Shown piece by piece: positions 1 to 5,766 of a stretch of DNA of 7,470 nucleotides. Each line of letters starts with the position of its first letter. Positions within the stretch are counted from its first letter, which is position 1. Position numbers and translations under genes: made by a program. Below the pieces are notes generated by a model. That model worked only from the letters and a program-made list of their open reading frames with translations, did no database searches and was not told where the DNA came from. Source of the stretch: Synergistaceae bacterium (GTDB lineage Bacteria; Synergistota; Synergistia; Synergistales; Synergistaceae); assembly GCA_031290815.1 (NCBI GenBank), contig JAISLO010000036.1, positions 1-7,470 on the forward strand, read 5' to 3'.

Positions 1-162
1 CGCTTTTGAGAACTCGCCCATCGTGCTGGTTCCCCTCCGTTCCGCCACGACGTTCTCCTGCGCTTTTTCCAGGTCGCTTCCTTTCAGGCCGTCGAGGTCG
101 ATTTCAACGCCCTCGTGTTCGTTTCCTTCAAAACAATACGGATTCTTGAATTTTACATACAT
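1..162 (-). CDS. Tail assembly chaperone candidate (gpE / Mu gp41-like), N-terminal part
   Basis: The first 54 residues of a gene that continues past base 1. The start is ATG 162, with AGGGGGA (174-168) 5 nt upstream, 13 nt after the tube gene stop; a second ATG at 158 is in another frame. The visible protein begins MYVKFKNPYCFEGNE and contains EIDLDGLKGSDLEKAQENVV, a pattern like the 'DLxGLxxLTGxDLxxAE' of the phage tail assembly E/41/14 family. Such proteins guide tail tube and tape-measure assembly and often have a frameshifted long form followed by the tape measure gene. Position after the tube supports this. The frameshift region is not in the window. Confidence 0.7.
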   Translation of the reverse strand, partial: MYVKFKNPYCFEGNEHEGVEIDLDGLKGSDLEKAQENVVAERRGTSTMGEFSKA

Positions 163-175
163 AACTGTCCCCCTA

Positions 176-694
176 TTAGGCCTTGCCCAGGTCGCGCCTT
201 ACGGACTCGAGATAATCGGTGCCGTTGACGCGGTAGATGTAGTTGAACTTGTCCAGCTCTGCAACCTCTTTGCCGTTGAGCCAGACCTTGATGTAGGAGC
301 ACTCCAGCTCCGTTGAACTGTCAGATCCCGTTCCAACGTTCAGGTTGCCGAGGTTGTTGCTTTTAGGGATACCGATGACACTCAGCTTCAGCGGCATCGA
401 CCCGAGGTCGCCCGCTTGCTCGTCATACTGCTCGATGGAAGCCCGCAGGTCGAGATGATGGGCTTTCTGCTCGGACAGGGTAATGGCGTCGGCGGTCACC
501 GCGCGCCAGCTAAGCTCCACGGTCATGCTGCCGAAGTGCCCCAAGACGGGCATGTCAAGCTCACCGGCAAGCCCCGCGCCTGAAATGGTCTCGGTCATCG
601 CCGCGAAATTCGGCAGGGTGACCTCGGCGATGCCAAGCATTTCCTGGCTCTCACTGTTGTAGACCTTGAAGTTGATATTCTGTGTCGGTATCAA
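176..694 (-). CDS. Major tail tube protein (P2 FII family)
   Basis: A 172-aa tube subunit that would polymerise into the inner conduit of the contractile tail. Diagnostic stretches are IPTQNINFKVYNSES (2-16), the LGIAEVTLPNF strand (20-30), the GAGLAGELDMPVLGHFGSMT segment (39-58) and the C-terminal YIYRVNGTDYLESVRRDLG, all typical of FII-type tube proteins and close to the P2 length of about 172 aa. The start is a TTG (694-692), not ATG: AAGGGGG (708-702) lies 7 nt upstream and overlaps the sheath stop codon. No ATG is available near this point without losing the conserved N-terminus. It directly follows the sheath gene, the standard order in Mu/P2-type tails. Confidence 0.93.
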   Translation of the reverse strand: MIPTQNINFKVYNSESQEMLGIAEVTLPNFAAMTETISGAGLAGELDMPVLGHFGSMTVELSWRAVTADAITLSEQKAHHLDLRASIEQYDEQAGDLGSMPLKLSVIGIPKSNNLGNLNVGTGSDSSTELECSYIKVWLNGKEVAELDKFNYIYRVNGTDYLESVRRDLGKA

Positions 695-706
695 GTCCTC
701 GCCCCC

Positions 707-2194
707 TTACTCGAACAGCGTCGCGATCTGCGACACGTCGTACTCCAGTATGAATTCAAGCTCCTTCATGGCGGGCGGCGGCGTGATATATACGTGGAAC
801 CTCGCGATCCCTGCAAGGAGGTCTGTCGTCGGGTTGTCGTCAGGGTCGAACTCCACGTGCGGGTGCCCTATCAGGAACTCCCTCGACGCGAGGCCGTTAA
901 GCCAGACGTTCACGGAGTCGATTATCGTCTCGATGTTGCGTTTTATCATCGGGATGTCGACCTTCTGATGGTACGTGAGGATAATGCTGTTTCCTATCCA
1001 GTTGAACATGCGCCTCACAGGTATCATGCTGTCCTTCACGTCAGTATTCGCCGGGTAGGCCGCAGTCTGGACGCCCCATGCCCTCCAGCCGCCTATCCAA
1101 TTGACCGAGGTCGTGATCCCCTCGCCGTTGAGATAGTTGGCCTGTGTGTACATGTCGAGGTTTATCTCCTTGCCGTCCGCCAGCACGCATGAATCCATCT
1201 GAAGGTTGTGGTTCGAGAAAGCGGCGACCGGCACGTTGCTATGCTCGCTGTCCACCTTGCCCATGAGCCCGGCTACCTGAACCGACATGTGGAATATGTC
1301 ATCGCCAAGCCTGACCTTCGGCCAGAAAACTATCTCCTTGTCGTAGACGAGGTTCTTCTGGTTCTTCCATTCCGGGGCGTCCGTGTAGTCTTTTACGCCG
1401 CCGGTGTCGCTGGGTATGTCCACCAGGGCCATTGCCTTGAACGCGCCACTCACCGCATTGGCCTTCGCGTACATGACCGCGGCGACTGCCGATTTCTCGC
1501 TGAATTTCGGCACCGCGATCTCGCCGATGACGAGCCTGTACTTCGGGAATATCGCATTGATGAGTTCCAGACCTTCATACGACTGTGTTTGGACGTTATA
1601 GCCGCCGATTATGTCATACTCGTCGACAAGGCTCGGGTCTATGACATCGAACTTCGCCCAAACGACGGTCGCCGAAGCCAGCGCCCCGCCGCTCAGAGCG
1701 TTGAGAACGGCCTTGCCGTCTTTGTTCCAGCCGAGGGAGTAGTCAGTCCCCGGTGTCAGCTCAGGCGCTTCTGTGTTGTCCGTCGCCGTCACCACGACCG
1801 AATCCAGTATCACGTCGTCTCCTAATACGACCTGCCCATCGTTAATTTCATAAGACGCTTTGGCTACGGCGGTCTTGTGTACCCTCGGATCCAATACGTT
1901 GATGAATATCGCGGGCGAAACAGCGAACAGAGCGAACTGCGAATAAATGCACTCCGGCAAAGTGTATTTGTCCCAAACGCGGCTGTCGCGAATGAACCCG
2001 AGCTTGTTCACGGCCTCGTCGTATTGATATGCAAGGATCGGATAGTTGACCTTTTTGTCCAGATCCTCAAGCCCCGTCTGCGACAAGTGCAGCGGCGCTG
2101 TCCCTATAAACACGGGTATCGCGCTGTCGCACGGGACGGGCGAGATCAGTGATGTCGGAACCTCGGAAATGTATACTCCATGCTTATACAGCAT
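707..2194 (-). CDS. Contractile tail sheath protein
   Basis: A 495-aa sheath subunit of the Mu gpL / P2 FI type that would surround the tube and contract on infection. The length equals that of Mu gpL as I recall it. The N-terminal YKHGVYISEVPTSL is a typical sheath opening, followed by AIPVFIGTAPL. The middle has FSNHNLQMDSCV and the C-terminal domain starts near NWIGGWRAWGVQTAAYP, continuing through MIPVRRMFNWIGNSIILTYH to the GLASREFLIGHPHVEFDPDD and ARFHVYITPPPAMKELEFIL segments that complete the conserved sheath core. I use ATG 2194, with AGGGGGGAGA (2210-2201) ahead of it. The frame stays open to 2284, but that extension is Arg-rich and is a shadow of the previous gene. The TAA is merged with the SD of the tube gene. 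Confidence 0.95.
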   Translation of the reverse strand: MLYKHGVYISEVPTSLISPVPCDSAIPVFIGTAPLHLSQTGLEDLDKKVNYPILAYQYDEAVNKLGFIRDSRVWDKYTLPECIYSQFALFAVSPAIFINVLDPRVHKTAVAKASYEINDGQVVLGDDVILDSVVVTATDNTEAPELTPGTDYSLGWNKDGKAVLNALSGGALASATVVWAKFDVIDPSLVDEYDIIGGYNVQTQSYEGLELINAIFPKYRLVIGEIAVPKFSEKSAVAAVMYAKANAVSGAFKAMALVDIPSDTGGVKDYTDAPEWKNQKNLVYDKEIVFWPKVRLGDDIFHMSVQVAGLMGKVDSEHSNVPVAAFSNHNLQMDSCVLADGKEINLDMYTQANYLNGEGITTSVNWIGGWRAWGVQTAAYPANTDVKDSMIPVRRMFNWIGNSIILTYHQKVDIPMIKRNIETIIDSVNVWLNGLASREFLIGHPHVEFDPDDNPTTDLLAGIARFHVYITPPPAMKELEFILEYDVSQIATLFE

Positions 2195-2552
2195 TTTCAA
2201 TCTCCCCCCTGCGGCTCGATATAGCCTGATAGAGCCTGTTTTCCTCCGTGCCCTGCTCGCTGATCTTTCGCTGGGTCTCGGCAAGCTTGCTTACAGGGAC
2301 GGTGAGCCTGCCAATCTCCGGGATTTTTCCTATAAGCGCCTCGATGTTTTTCGGCAGTCCTCCACGGTACAGAGATCCGGAGATTATCTTCGCCCTCGGG
2401 AGGGACGGCCCGCAGTATATGAGCGGTTCCCTTGATGTTCTCGGCGTTTCGCCTGGAGTCACATGTGCCTCGCTCTTGTCCTGCACTTGCGATCCGACCA
2501 TGATATCGTCCGACAGGGGAGTCCCAGAGTCGTCTTTCGTCGTCTTAGCCAT
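2184..2552 (-). CDS. Conserved-looking phage protein of unknown function upstream of the sheath
   Basis: A 122-aa protein. I choose the ATG at 2552 rather than an upstream in-frame ATG at 2582, because AAGGAGG (2567-2561) sits 8 nt before it and the upstream start would fall deep in the previous gene. Residues 1-42 are polar and probably disordered. Residues about 43-112 hold a compact domain: PLIYCGPSLPRAKI, LYRGGLPKNIEALIGKIPEI, RLTVPVSKLAETQRKIS and NRLYQAI. I recall similar 'Y-x-G-P-x-L-P ... GGLP ... VPV-x-x-L' proteins from phages of Gram-positive and related hosts, but no function. A tail-assembly accessory role is likely from its place just before the sheath. It overlaps the preceding gene by 8 nt and the sheath start by 11 nt. 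Confidence 0.75.
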   Translation of the reverse strand: MAKTTKDDSGTPLSDDIMVGSQVQDKSEAHVTPGETPRTSREPLIYCGPSLPRAKIISGSLYRGGLPKNIEALIGKIPEIGRLTVPVSKLAETQRKISEQGTEENRLYQAISSRRGEIENAV

Positions 2553-3168
2553 ATTTTTTTCCTCCTTCGCCTTTTCCGTCAAAGCCTAGCCTGTAGTCGT
2601 TGTCAATTTCCAGTTCCTGCGCCTGGAGCCTTATGGCCCACTCAGTGATCATCTCTCCGAACCAGAACGGCCTTACGGATTCGTCGTATAACTCGTACTG
2701 AACCGGCAGCATGATTTTGTGCCGTTTCTCCAGTATTCTCGCCTTTTCGAAAAGCTGGCGGCTCCGCTCCAGGATGTTGATTGCCTGTTTCGGCCCCTCG
2801 GCGCACTCGTCCGACTCGTCAAAAACGCCCGCGCTGATTACCACTGTCAGCGTCCCCCATAAATCCCCTTCATTGCCGCCCATGAACTTGACCGGCCTGA
2901 TTACAACGGCAGGAAATATCATCCTTGCTTCGTTGCGGGTATACCCTCCGTCTTCGAGCGGCTCGTCGTCCTCGGGATCTAGCGCCGTCAGCTCGTTGCC
3001 GTCGGCATCCTCCGGTCTGGGCCGCATCGACTGTGCCCCGGGCTGGGGGAGACTCATCTGGTAAAAACGGATGCCTGTTTCCCCTCCATCCGGAGAGGGG
3101 AGTCTGACCTTTTCAAAGCCTTCGCGCAAAAAACGCTCTATCGCGTCGCATGTATCGAGCGGCGTCAT
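2545..3168 (-). CDS. Phage tail-terminator-like protein in the lambda gpU / Mu gp37 position
   Basis: A 207-aa protein preceding the sheath gene. Residues 1-25 form a helix (DTCDAIERFLREGFEKV), about 46-76 are an acidic insertion, and about 83-182 form the core: FPAVVIRPVKF, a strand WGTLTVVISAGVFDESD, a helix with AINILERSRQLFEKARILEK, then LPVQYELYDE and WFGEMITEWAIR. The alternation of strand, helix and the terminal 'GEMxTEWxI' pattern recalls uncharacterised phage proteins found next to sheath genes in contractile-tailed phages. A tail-terminator role, capping the tube and sheath, is inferred from position after the Z-like gene. The ATG has AGGGGGAG (3181-3174) 5 nt upstream. The end overlaps the next gene by 8 nt. 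Confidence 0.6.
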   Translation of the reverse strand: MTPLDTCDAIERFLREGFEKVRLPSPDGGETGIRFYQMSLPQPGAQSMRPRPEDADGNELTALDPEDDEPLEDGGYTRNEARMIFPAVVIRPVKFMGGNEGDLWGTLTVVISAGVFDESDECAEGPKQAINILERSRQLFEKARILEKRHKIMLPVQYELYDESVRPFWFGEMITEWAIRLQAQELEIDNDYRLGFDGKGEGGKKYG

Positions 3169-3189
3169 GAATTCTCCCCCTATGTTTTA

Positions 3190-3198
3190 TGCTAGAAT
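3190..3198 (+). promoter_or_regulatory. Candidate extended -10 promoter for the plus-strand cassette
   Basis: The plus strand carries TGC followed by TAGAAT (3193-3198), an extended -10 with five of six consensus bases. No good -35 hexamer lies 16-18 nt upstream, which extended -10 promoters can tolerate. Transcription would start near 3205 and give a leader of about 65 nt before the 48-codon ORF. It lies in the intergenic stretch just upstream of the 3168 gene start on the other strand. The call rests on one short motif supported by the ORF and terminator downstream. Confidence 0.35.
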
Positions 3199-3246
3199 GA
3201 TTTTGACGGACTTCCGGCGCGGCAGGGAGCCGGCGAGTGACAAGGT

Positions 3247-3263
3247 CTTCCCTCGGGAAGGGG
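3247..3263 (+). promoter_or_regulatory. Hairpin overlapping the Shine-Dalgarno site of the 48-aa ORF
   Basis: CTTCC (3247-3251) pairs with GGAAG (3256-3260) around a CTCG loop, or as CTTCCC/GGGAAG with a 2-nt loop. The 3' arm runs directly into the ribosome binding site AAGGGG (3258-3263), so folding would hide part of it. This could hold translation low until the leader is remodelled, as in several type I toxin mRNAs. The pairing is seen in the sequence; the regulatory role is inference. Confidence 0.4.
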
Positions 3264-3270
3264 TGATTCG

Positions 3271-3417
3271 ATGCCGAAAGGCGGGAATTTCCTTCCGGAT
3301 AACAAACAGAGGAGCAAGACCGACATCCTCACCAAGGCCATTGGTCTTGCTCCTCTGCTCGAAGTTCTTATCCGAATTCTTGAGTTAGCGCTCAAGATAT
3401 TCCGGATAATCAACTGA
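3271..3417 (+). CDS. Unrecognised 48-aa amphipathic small protein on the opposite strand
   Basis: A 48-codon ORF running against all other genes. It starts at ATG 3271, with AAGGGG (3258-3263) 7 nt upstream, and ends at TGA 3415-3417. Residues 1-16 are polar and basic (MPKGGNFLPDNKQRSK). From about residue 17 to 47 the chain is predicted helical and very hydrophobic, with charged residues at Glu31, Arg35, Glu38, Lys42 and Arg45. This i, i+4, i+7 spacing puts all charges on one narrow face and allows Glu-Arg and Glu-Lys salt bridges. It could be a membrane-active peptide, a type I toxin-like peptide or a small coiled-coil protein. No homolog is recognised. The same DNA holds perfect inverted repeats, so the ORF might instead be incidental to a structured RNA. 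A promoter candidate and a terminator flank it. Confidence 0.45.
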   Translation: MPKGGNFLPDNKQRSKTDILTKAIGLAPLLEVLIRILELALKIFRIIN

Positions 3418-3429
3418 TCCGGGAGGATC
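3296..3429 (+). repeat. Cluster of inverted repeats within the plus-strand ORF
   Basis: The core is a perfect 15-bp inverted repeat: CAGAGGAGCAAGACC at 3307-3321 and its complement at 3343-3357, with a 21-nt loop. Outside it, CGGATAA (3296-3302) pairs with TTATCCG (3368-3374). The latter arm also starts a second long stem: 3368-3384 against 3391-3409, 17 pairs with two single-base bulges and a TTAGCG loop. A short GATCC/GGATC hairpin follows at 3416-3429. TTCCGGATAA occurs twice in direct orientation (3293-3302 and 3400-3409). The arms compete, so the RNA could adopt alternative folds. It may be a structured RNA or a palindromic mobile element. Confidence 0.8.
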
Positions 3430-3437
3430 GTAACACT

Positions 3438-3473
3438 GGCCCGCCCTACCGTCAAGGGCGGCCATTCTTTTTT
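3438..3473 (+). terminator. Intrinsic terminator of the plus-strand cassette
   Basis: The stem is made by GGCCCGCCCT (3438-3447) and AGGGCGGCC (3455-3463), with seven continuous pairs, one bulged C and two more pairs around a 7-nt loop, followed by ATTC and six T residues (3468-3473). The T-run follows the hairpin only on the plus strand; on the minus strand the hairpin is followed by AGTGTTACG. It therefore terminates plus-strand transcription, starting 20 nt after the ORF stop, and leaves the late operon open in the other direction. Confidence 0.75.
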
Positions 3474-3491
3474 CAAAAAATGCTCGTCCGC

Positions 3492-4091
3492 TCACTTCCC
3501 GCCCTTGAAAAGAAAATTAATCTGGTGGTAGAGTTCTTTATGGAGGCGTCTGTTAGCTCTATGCCTGATAAAGTCAAGAACTTTATCATTTCCGAGCATT
3601 TGCGGTACTGACAGGCCAAAAAATTCTTTTATCTCGGGAAGCCCATTCTCGGTCGTTTCGCCAGTTCGCCTCCAAATGCCTTTGTGCCCACTTTTCATCC
3701 TAGCAATAAACCCTCCAGGGAATTCCGCTCTCGTCCCGAATTTAACACCAGCAATAACGGTTTTGCGGTTGCTGACTTTCACTCCCTTTTGTTTGGGCGG
3801 CTTTTTGGGTGACACGAAAAAATTATACAGTCCTATCGTGCTTCCAGTTGAAAAAATTATAGCCTTTAATTTTTTAGGGGTTGCGCGCTGGATCTGTATT
3901 GTTTTTCTGACGGCCACCGGTTTTATTTCATACAACTCACAGACCGCTTTCACCGCGTCCGTCCTCGCACCCTCGACCGCCCTGTTTATTGCCCTTGCAA
4001 TTGCTTTCTCCGCGCCGCCGGGGATATGGAGCAGAGTGTCCTTCACTGCATGCAGTTGCTTCTCGTCGAGCGAAATGTCAATCGAGATCAT
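3492..4091 (-). CDS. Prophage minor tail protein Z-like (tail completion/neck)
   Basis: A 199-aa protein resembling the GPZ family (lambda gpZ, 192 aa), which acts at the head-proximal end of the tail to make joining productive. Matching features are the basic, helical N-terminus (GGAEKAIARAINRAVEGART, 25-44), a Lys-rich middle (SPKKPPKQKGVKVSNRK), the FPGGFIARMKSGHKGIWRRTG segment (124-144) and the near C-terminal LPEIKEFFGLSVPQML (151-166), which is characteristic of the family. The ATG lies in an ATGA overlap with the upstream gene and has no strong SD, so coupled translation is likely. The gene is visibly more AT-rich than its neighbours, including runs such as AAAAAATT near 3820-3870, suggesting a different recent origin. 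After its TGA the minus-strand genes pause for 323 bp. Confidence 0.85.
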   Translation of the reverse strand: MISIDISLDEKQLHAVKDTLLHIPGGAEKAIARAINRAVEGARTDAVKAVCELYEIKPVAVRKTIQIQRATPKKLKAIIFSTGSTIGLYNFFVSPKKPPKQKGVKVSNRKTVIAGVKFGTRAEFPGGFIARMKSGHKGIWRRTGETTENGLPEIKEFFGLSVPQMLGNDKVLDFIRHRANRRLHKELYHQINFLFKGGK

Positions 4092-4516
4092 CTTACAGCA
4101 CCCGCTTTAAGCGTTATCTCATGCACTCCATCATAAAGGATCGAGCCCTGCACGTACAGTTTCCGCCCGTCAACCGTCAGCGCCTGCCCGATCCGTGGCG
4201 CCCCGCCGTATTCGTCCTCGCGGATAAAAAGAAGATACAGGTCGCTTTGCAGGCCGGCCATGATGGATGAGCCCTTGCCGCTGTCGCGTCCGGAGTCTAT
4301 CGCGGCGATGGCCGTGTCGTAGCGGTCGAACACGCACAGGATTTTAGACCCGTTGACGGAATGGTAACCGGCAAGCTCGAGGTCATTGAACCACACCGCG
4401 CGCTTCGTCAGGTCATTTGCCGCGTCTTCCTTTAGGCTTCCCGCCGACACCGTCCCGGGTTTCTCCGTCGCGAGATTCGGGAATATCTCCTCCAGCGGGG
4501 GATAATCCGCCGTCAT
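4088..4516 (-). CDS. Head-tail joining protein candidate (lambda gpFII-like)
   Basis: A 142-aa protein placed between the FI-position gene and the Z-like gene, exactly where lambda FII lies. The middle and C-terminal parts (ILCVFDRYDTA, DLYLLFIREDEYGG, PRIGQALTVDGRKLYVQGS) follow the pattern of FII/head-completion proteins, in which strands pair with a 'basic/hydrophobic-GD-x-L/I-x-V-x-G-x-x-Y-x-V' motif. It would bind the portal after packaging and provide the docking surface for the tail. Similarity is weak, so this rests largely on gene order. The start is well fixed: GGAGGTGA (4530-4523), a full anti-SD match, is 6 nt before the ATG. The first 35 codons overlap the preceding gene in another frame. 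The stop overlaps the next start as ATGA. Confidence 0.6.
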   Translation of the reverse strand: MTADYPPLEEIFPNLATEKPGTVSAGSLKEDAANDLTKRAVWFNDLELAGYHSVNGSKILCVFDRYDTAIAAIDSGRDSGKGSSIMAGLQSDLYLLFIREDEYGGAPRIGQALTVDGRKLYVQGSILYDGVHEITLKAGAVR

Positions 4517-4712
4517 CTGCGGTCACCTCCGATGCGTCCGCTCCGCTCTCGTCCTCGCCACCGTCCGTGTCCTCGTCGTCAGGAATCTCGAGGATCGCCC
4601 CAAGACGCAAGAGACGCGCAACATCTCCGTCATGCAGCGGGACAGGCTCTCCGGGTCGGTATGTCCTGCCGTCCGCGCCCTGCACCTGCCCGCCTTTCGT
4701 CACTACGTACAT
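4413..4712 (-). CDS. Small acidic phage protein in the lambda gpFI position
   Basis: A 99-aa protein of uncertain function. Residues 1-45 (MYVVTKGGQVQGADGRTYRP onwards) look like a small folded beta/helix domain. Residues 45-75 are strongly acidic and low-complexity (Asp/Glu/Gly/Ser), and the end is basic (KPKGRRGK). Many phages carry such a small acidic ORF just after the capsid gene; in lambda this slot is gpFI, which assists DNA packaging. A packaging or connector accessory role is inferred only from position and composition. The ATG begins one base after the capsid TGA, with GGTGG about 6 nt upstream. Its 3' end overlaps the next gene out of frame by 104 nt, which is unusual in this compact operon. 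Confidence 0.65.
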   Translation of the reverse strand: MYVVTKGGQVQGADGRTYRPGEPVPLHDGDVARLLRLGAILEIPDDEDTDGGEDESGADASEVTADDGGLSPAGGDIPESRDGETRDGVGGKPKGRRGK

Positions 4713-4713
4713 G

Positions 4714-5766
4714 TCACGCCACCACCCTCACTGCCCAGCCGTCCACGTTGACAGGCATCGGCAGCGGGCGGGCGCTGAGCCTTAACGTCCTCGTCGAGGA
4801 ATCCTCGTCCGAGAACACCTGCGGCACGCGCGGAAGCGCGACGGTGTGAAATTCCTTGCCCACTAGGAACGTTATCGCGCCGTAGAACATGCGGCCCTGC
4901 GTCGTGGTGGACGCGAACAGAACCTCGTTGTCGGGAATGAAAGGCGTCATCTGCTTCGTGACCGGATCCATGAAAGACGCGTCGTATGTGTAGATGTCCG
5001 CGCCGACGAGCGGCAGGTGGCCAAAGAAGCGCACCAGCGGCTCCTTTATGACCGGTTCGATAGTCCCGAAGTTGAGGCGCATTATATCGTAGTATTTCAG
5101 GAAATTCGGGTGGTCTATGAGCAGCATGGCTGTCTCTGAACGCATGAGCAGGACGTTCGGATCGATCCCGCTGTCCTCGACTATCTTCTTGCGCCATGAG
5201 GCGAGCTGCTCGAAAGGCTTCGCAGCAGGGTTTGTCCAAAGGTCATTTCCGGTGAGGACGACCCTGTTGGTGAATTTGTAGTCTACGTGCTGTTCCACCT
5301 TGCTTCCGGAATCGACCTCCCCATCGATGTCTATCGCGCCCTTGAAAAGCAGCTCGCGGCACATCCACTCCTCGCGCAGAGATATCGCGCGGTCAAGGTA
5401 GTTATAGTCCTCGGCCTGAATCTCCACGGCTCTCTGCTCCGGTGTTTTGGACGAATAAATTTCCTCTCCGATTCCCCTGTTGGTTAAATTCTCAGGGGTG
5501 ATGACGCGCTCAGGCGATATCTTCGGCACCGACAGTGTGCGCGTCTCGAACCCTCCGCGCTCCATAGGGATCCCGCCGACGCGCGGAGCGACGAAGGGTG
5601 CCATTGCCAGGTTGCCCTTGTAGTAGTCGAAGTCGATTTTTTCAGTCAGGAATGTCCTGTTCCCTCCGCCGAAAAACGTCCTTCTCAAAAAAGTGGGTAG
5701 GGGAGGGGTATCCTTTACCGCCTCTATCATGGTTCTGGTCTCGTCGATCGATATCTGGCCGCTCAT
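4714..5766 (-). CDS. Major capsid protein, lambda gpE family
   Basis: A 350-aa HK97-fold shell protein, close to lambda gpE (341 aa). It would assemble the icosahedral head lattice around the scaffold. Family-like stretches are TFLRRTFFGGG (25-35) with the following TFLTEKIDFDYYKG, MAPFVAPRVGG (55-65), the segment from EIQAEDYNYLDRAISLREEW across the middle, and the C-terminal LPRVPQVFSDEDSSTRTLRL, which resembles the P-domain ending of E-type capsids. The start codon sits within TGATG, overlapping the decoration gene stop, so translation is likely coupled; an AAGG-rich segment lies about 12 nt upstream. The next gene begins one base after the TGA. An open minus-strand frame at 5239-4703 inside this gene is a shadow. 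Confidence 0.95.
   Translation of the reverse strand: MSGQISIDETRTMIEAVKDTPPLPTFLRRTFFGGGNRTFLTEKIDFDYYKGNLAMAPFVAPRVGGIPMERGGFETRTLSVPKISPERVITPENLTNRGIGEEIYSSKTPEQRAVEIQAEDYNYLDRAISLREEWMCRELLFKGAIDIDGEVDSGSKVEQHVDYKFTNRVVLTGNDLWTNPAAKPFEQLASWRKKIVEDSGIDPNVLLMRSETAMLLIDHPNFLKYYDIMRLNFGTIEPVIKEPLVRFFGHLPLVGADIYTYDASFMDPVTKQMTPFIPDNEVLFASTTTQGRMFYGAITFLVGKEFHTVALPRVPQVFSDEDSSTRTLRLSARPLPMPVNVDGWAVRVVA

Noticed and set aside
1208..1825. Plus-strand 205-codon frame opposite the sheath gene
   Set aside because: Arg/Val/His-rich antisense shadow of a well-supported gene, with no SD or known motif.
2195..2284. Upstream extension of the sheath reading frame by 30 codons
   Set aside because: It is Arg-rich, lies within the preceding gene in another frame, and the ATG at 2194 has a good SD and begins a canonical sheath N-terminus.
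3192..3476. Minus-strand 94-codon frame in the intergenic gap
   Set aside because: It has no convincing SD, an unstructured Arg/Ser/Pro-rich composition, and reads through the inverted repeats and terminator; it looks like a shadow of the plus-strand cassette.
4703..5239. Minus-strand 178-codon frame inside the capsid gene
   Set aside because: Its His/Arg/Ala-rich sequence is what an out-of-frame reading of a GC-rich gene gives; the capsid frame is unambiguous.
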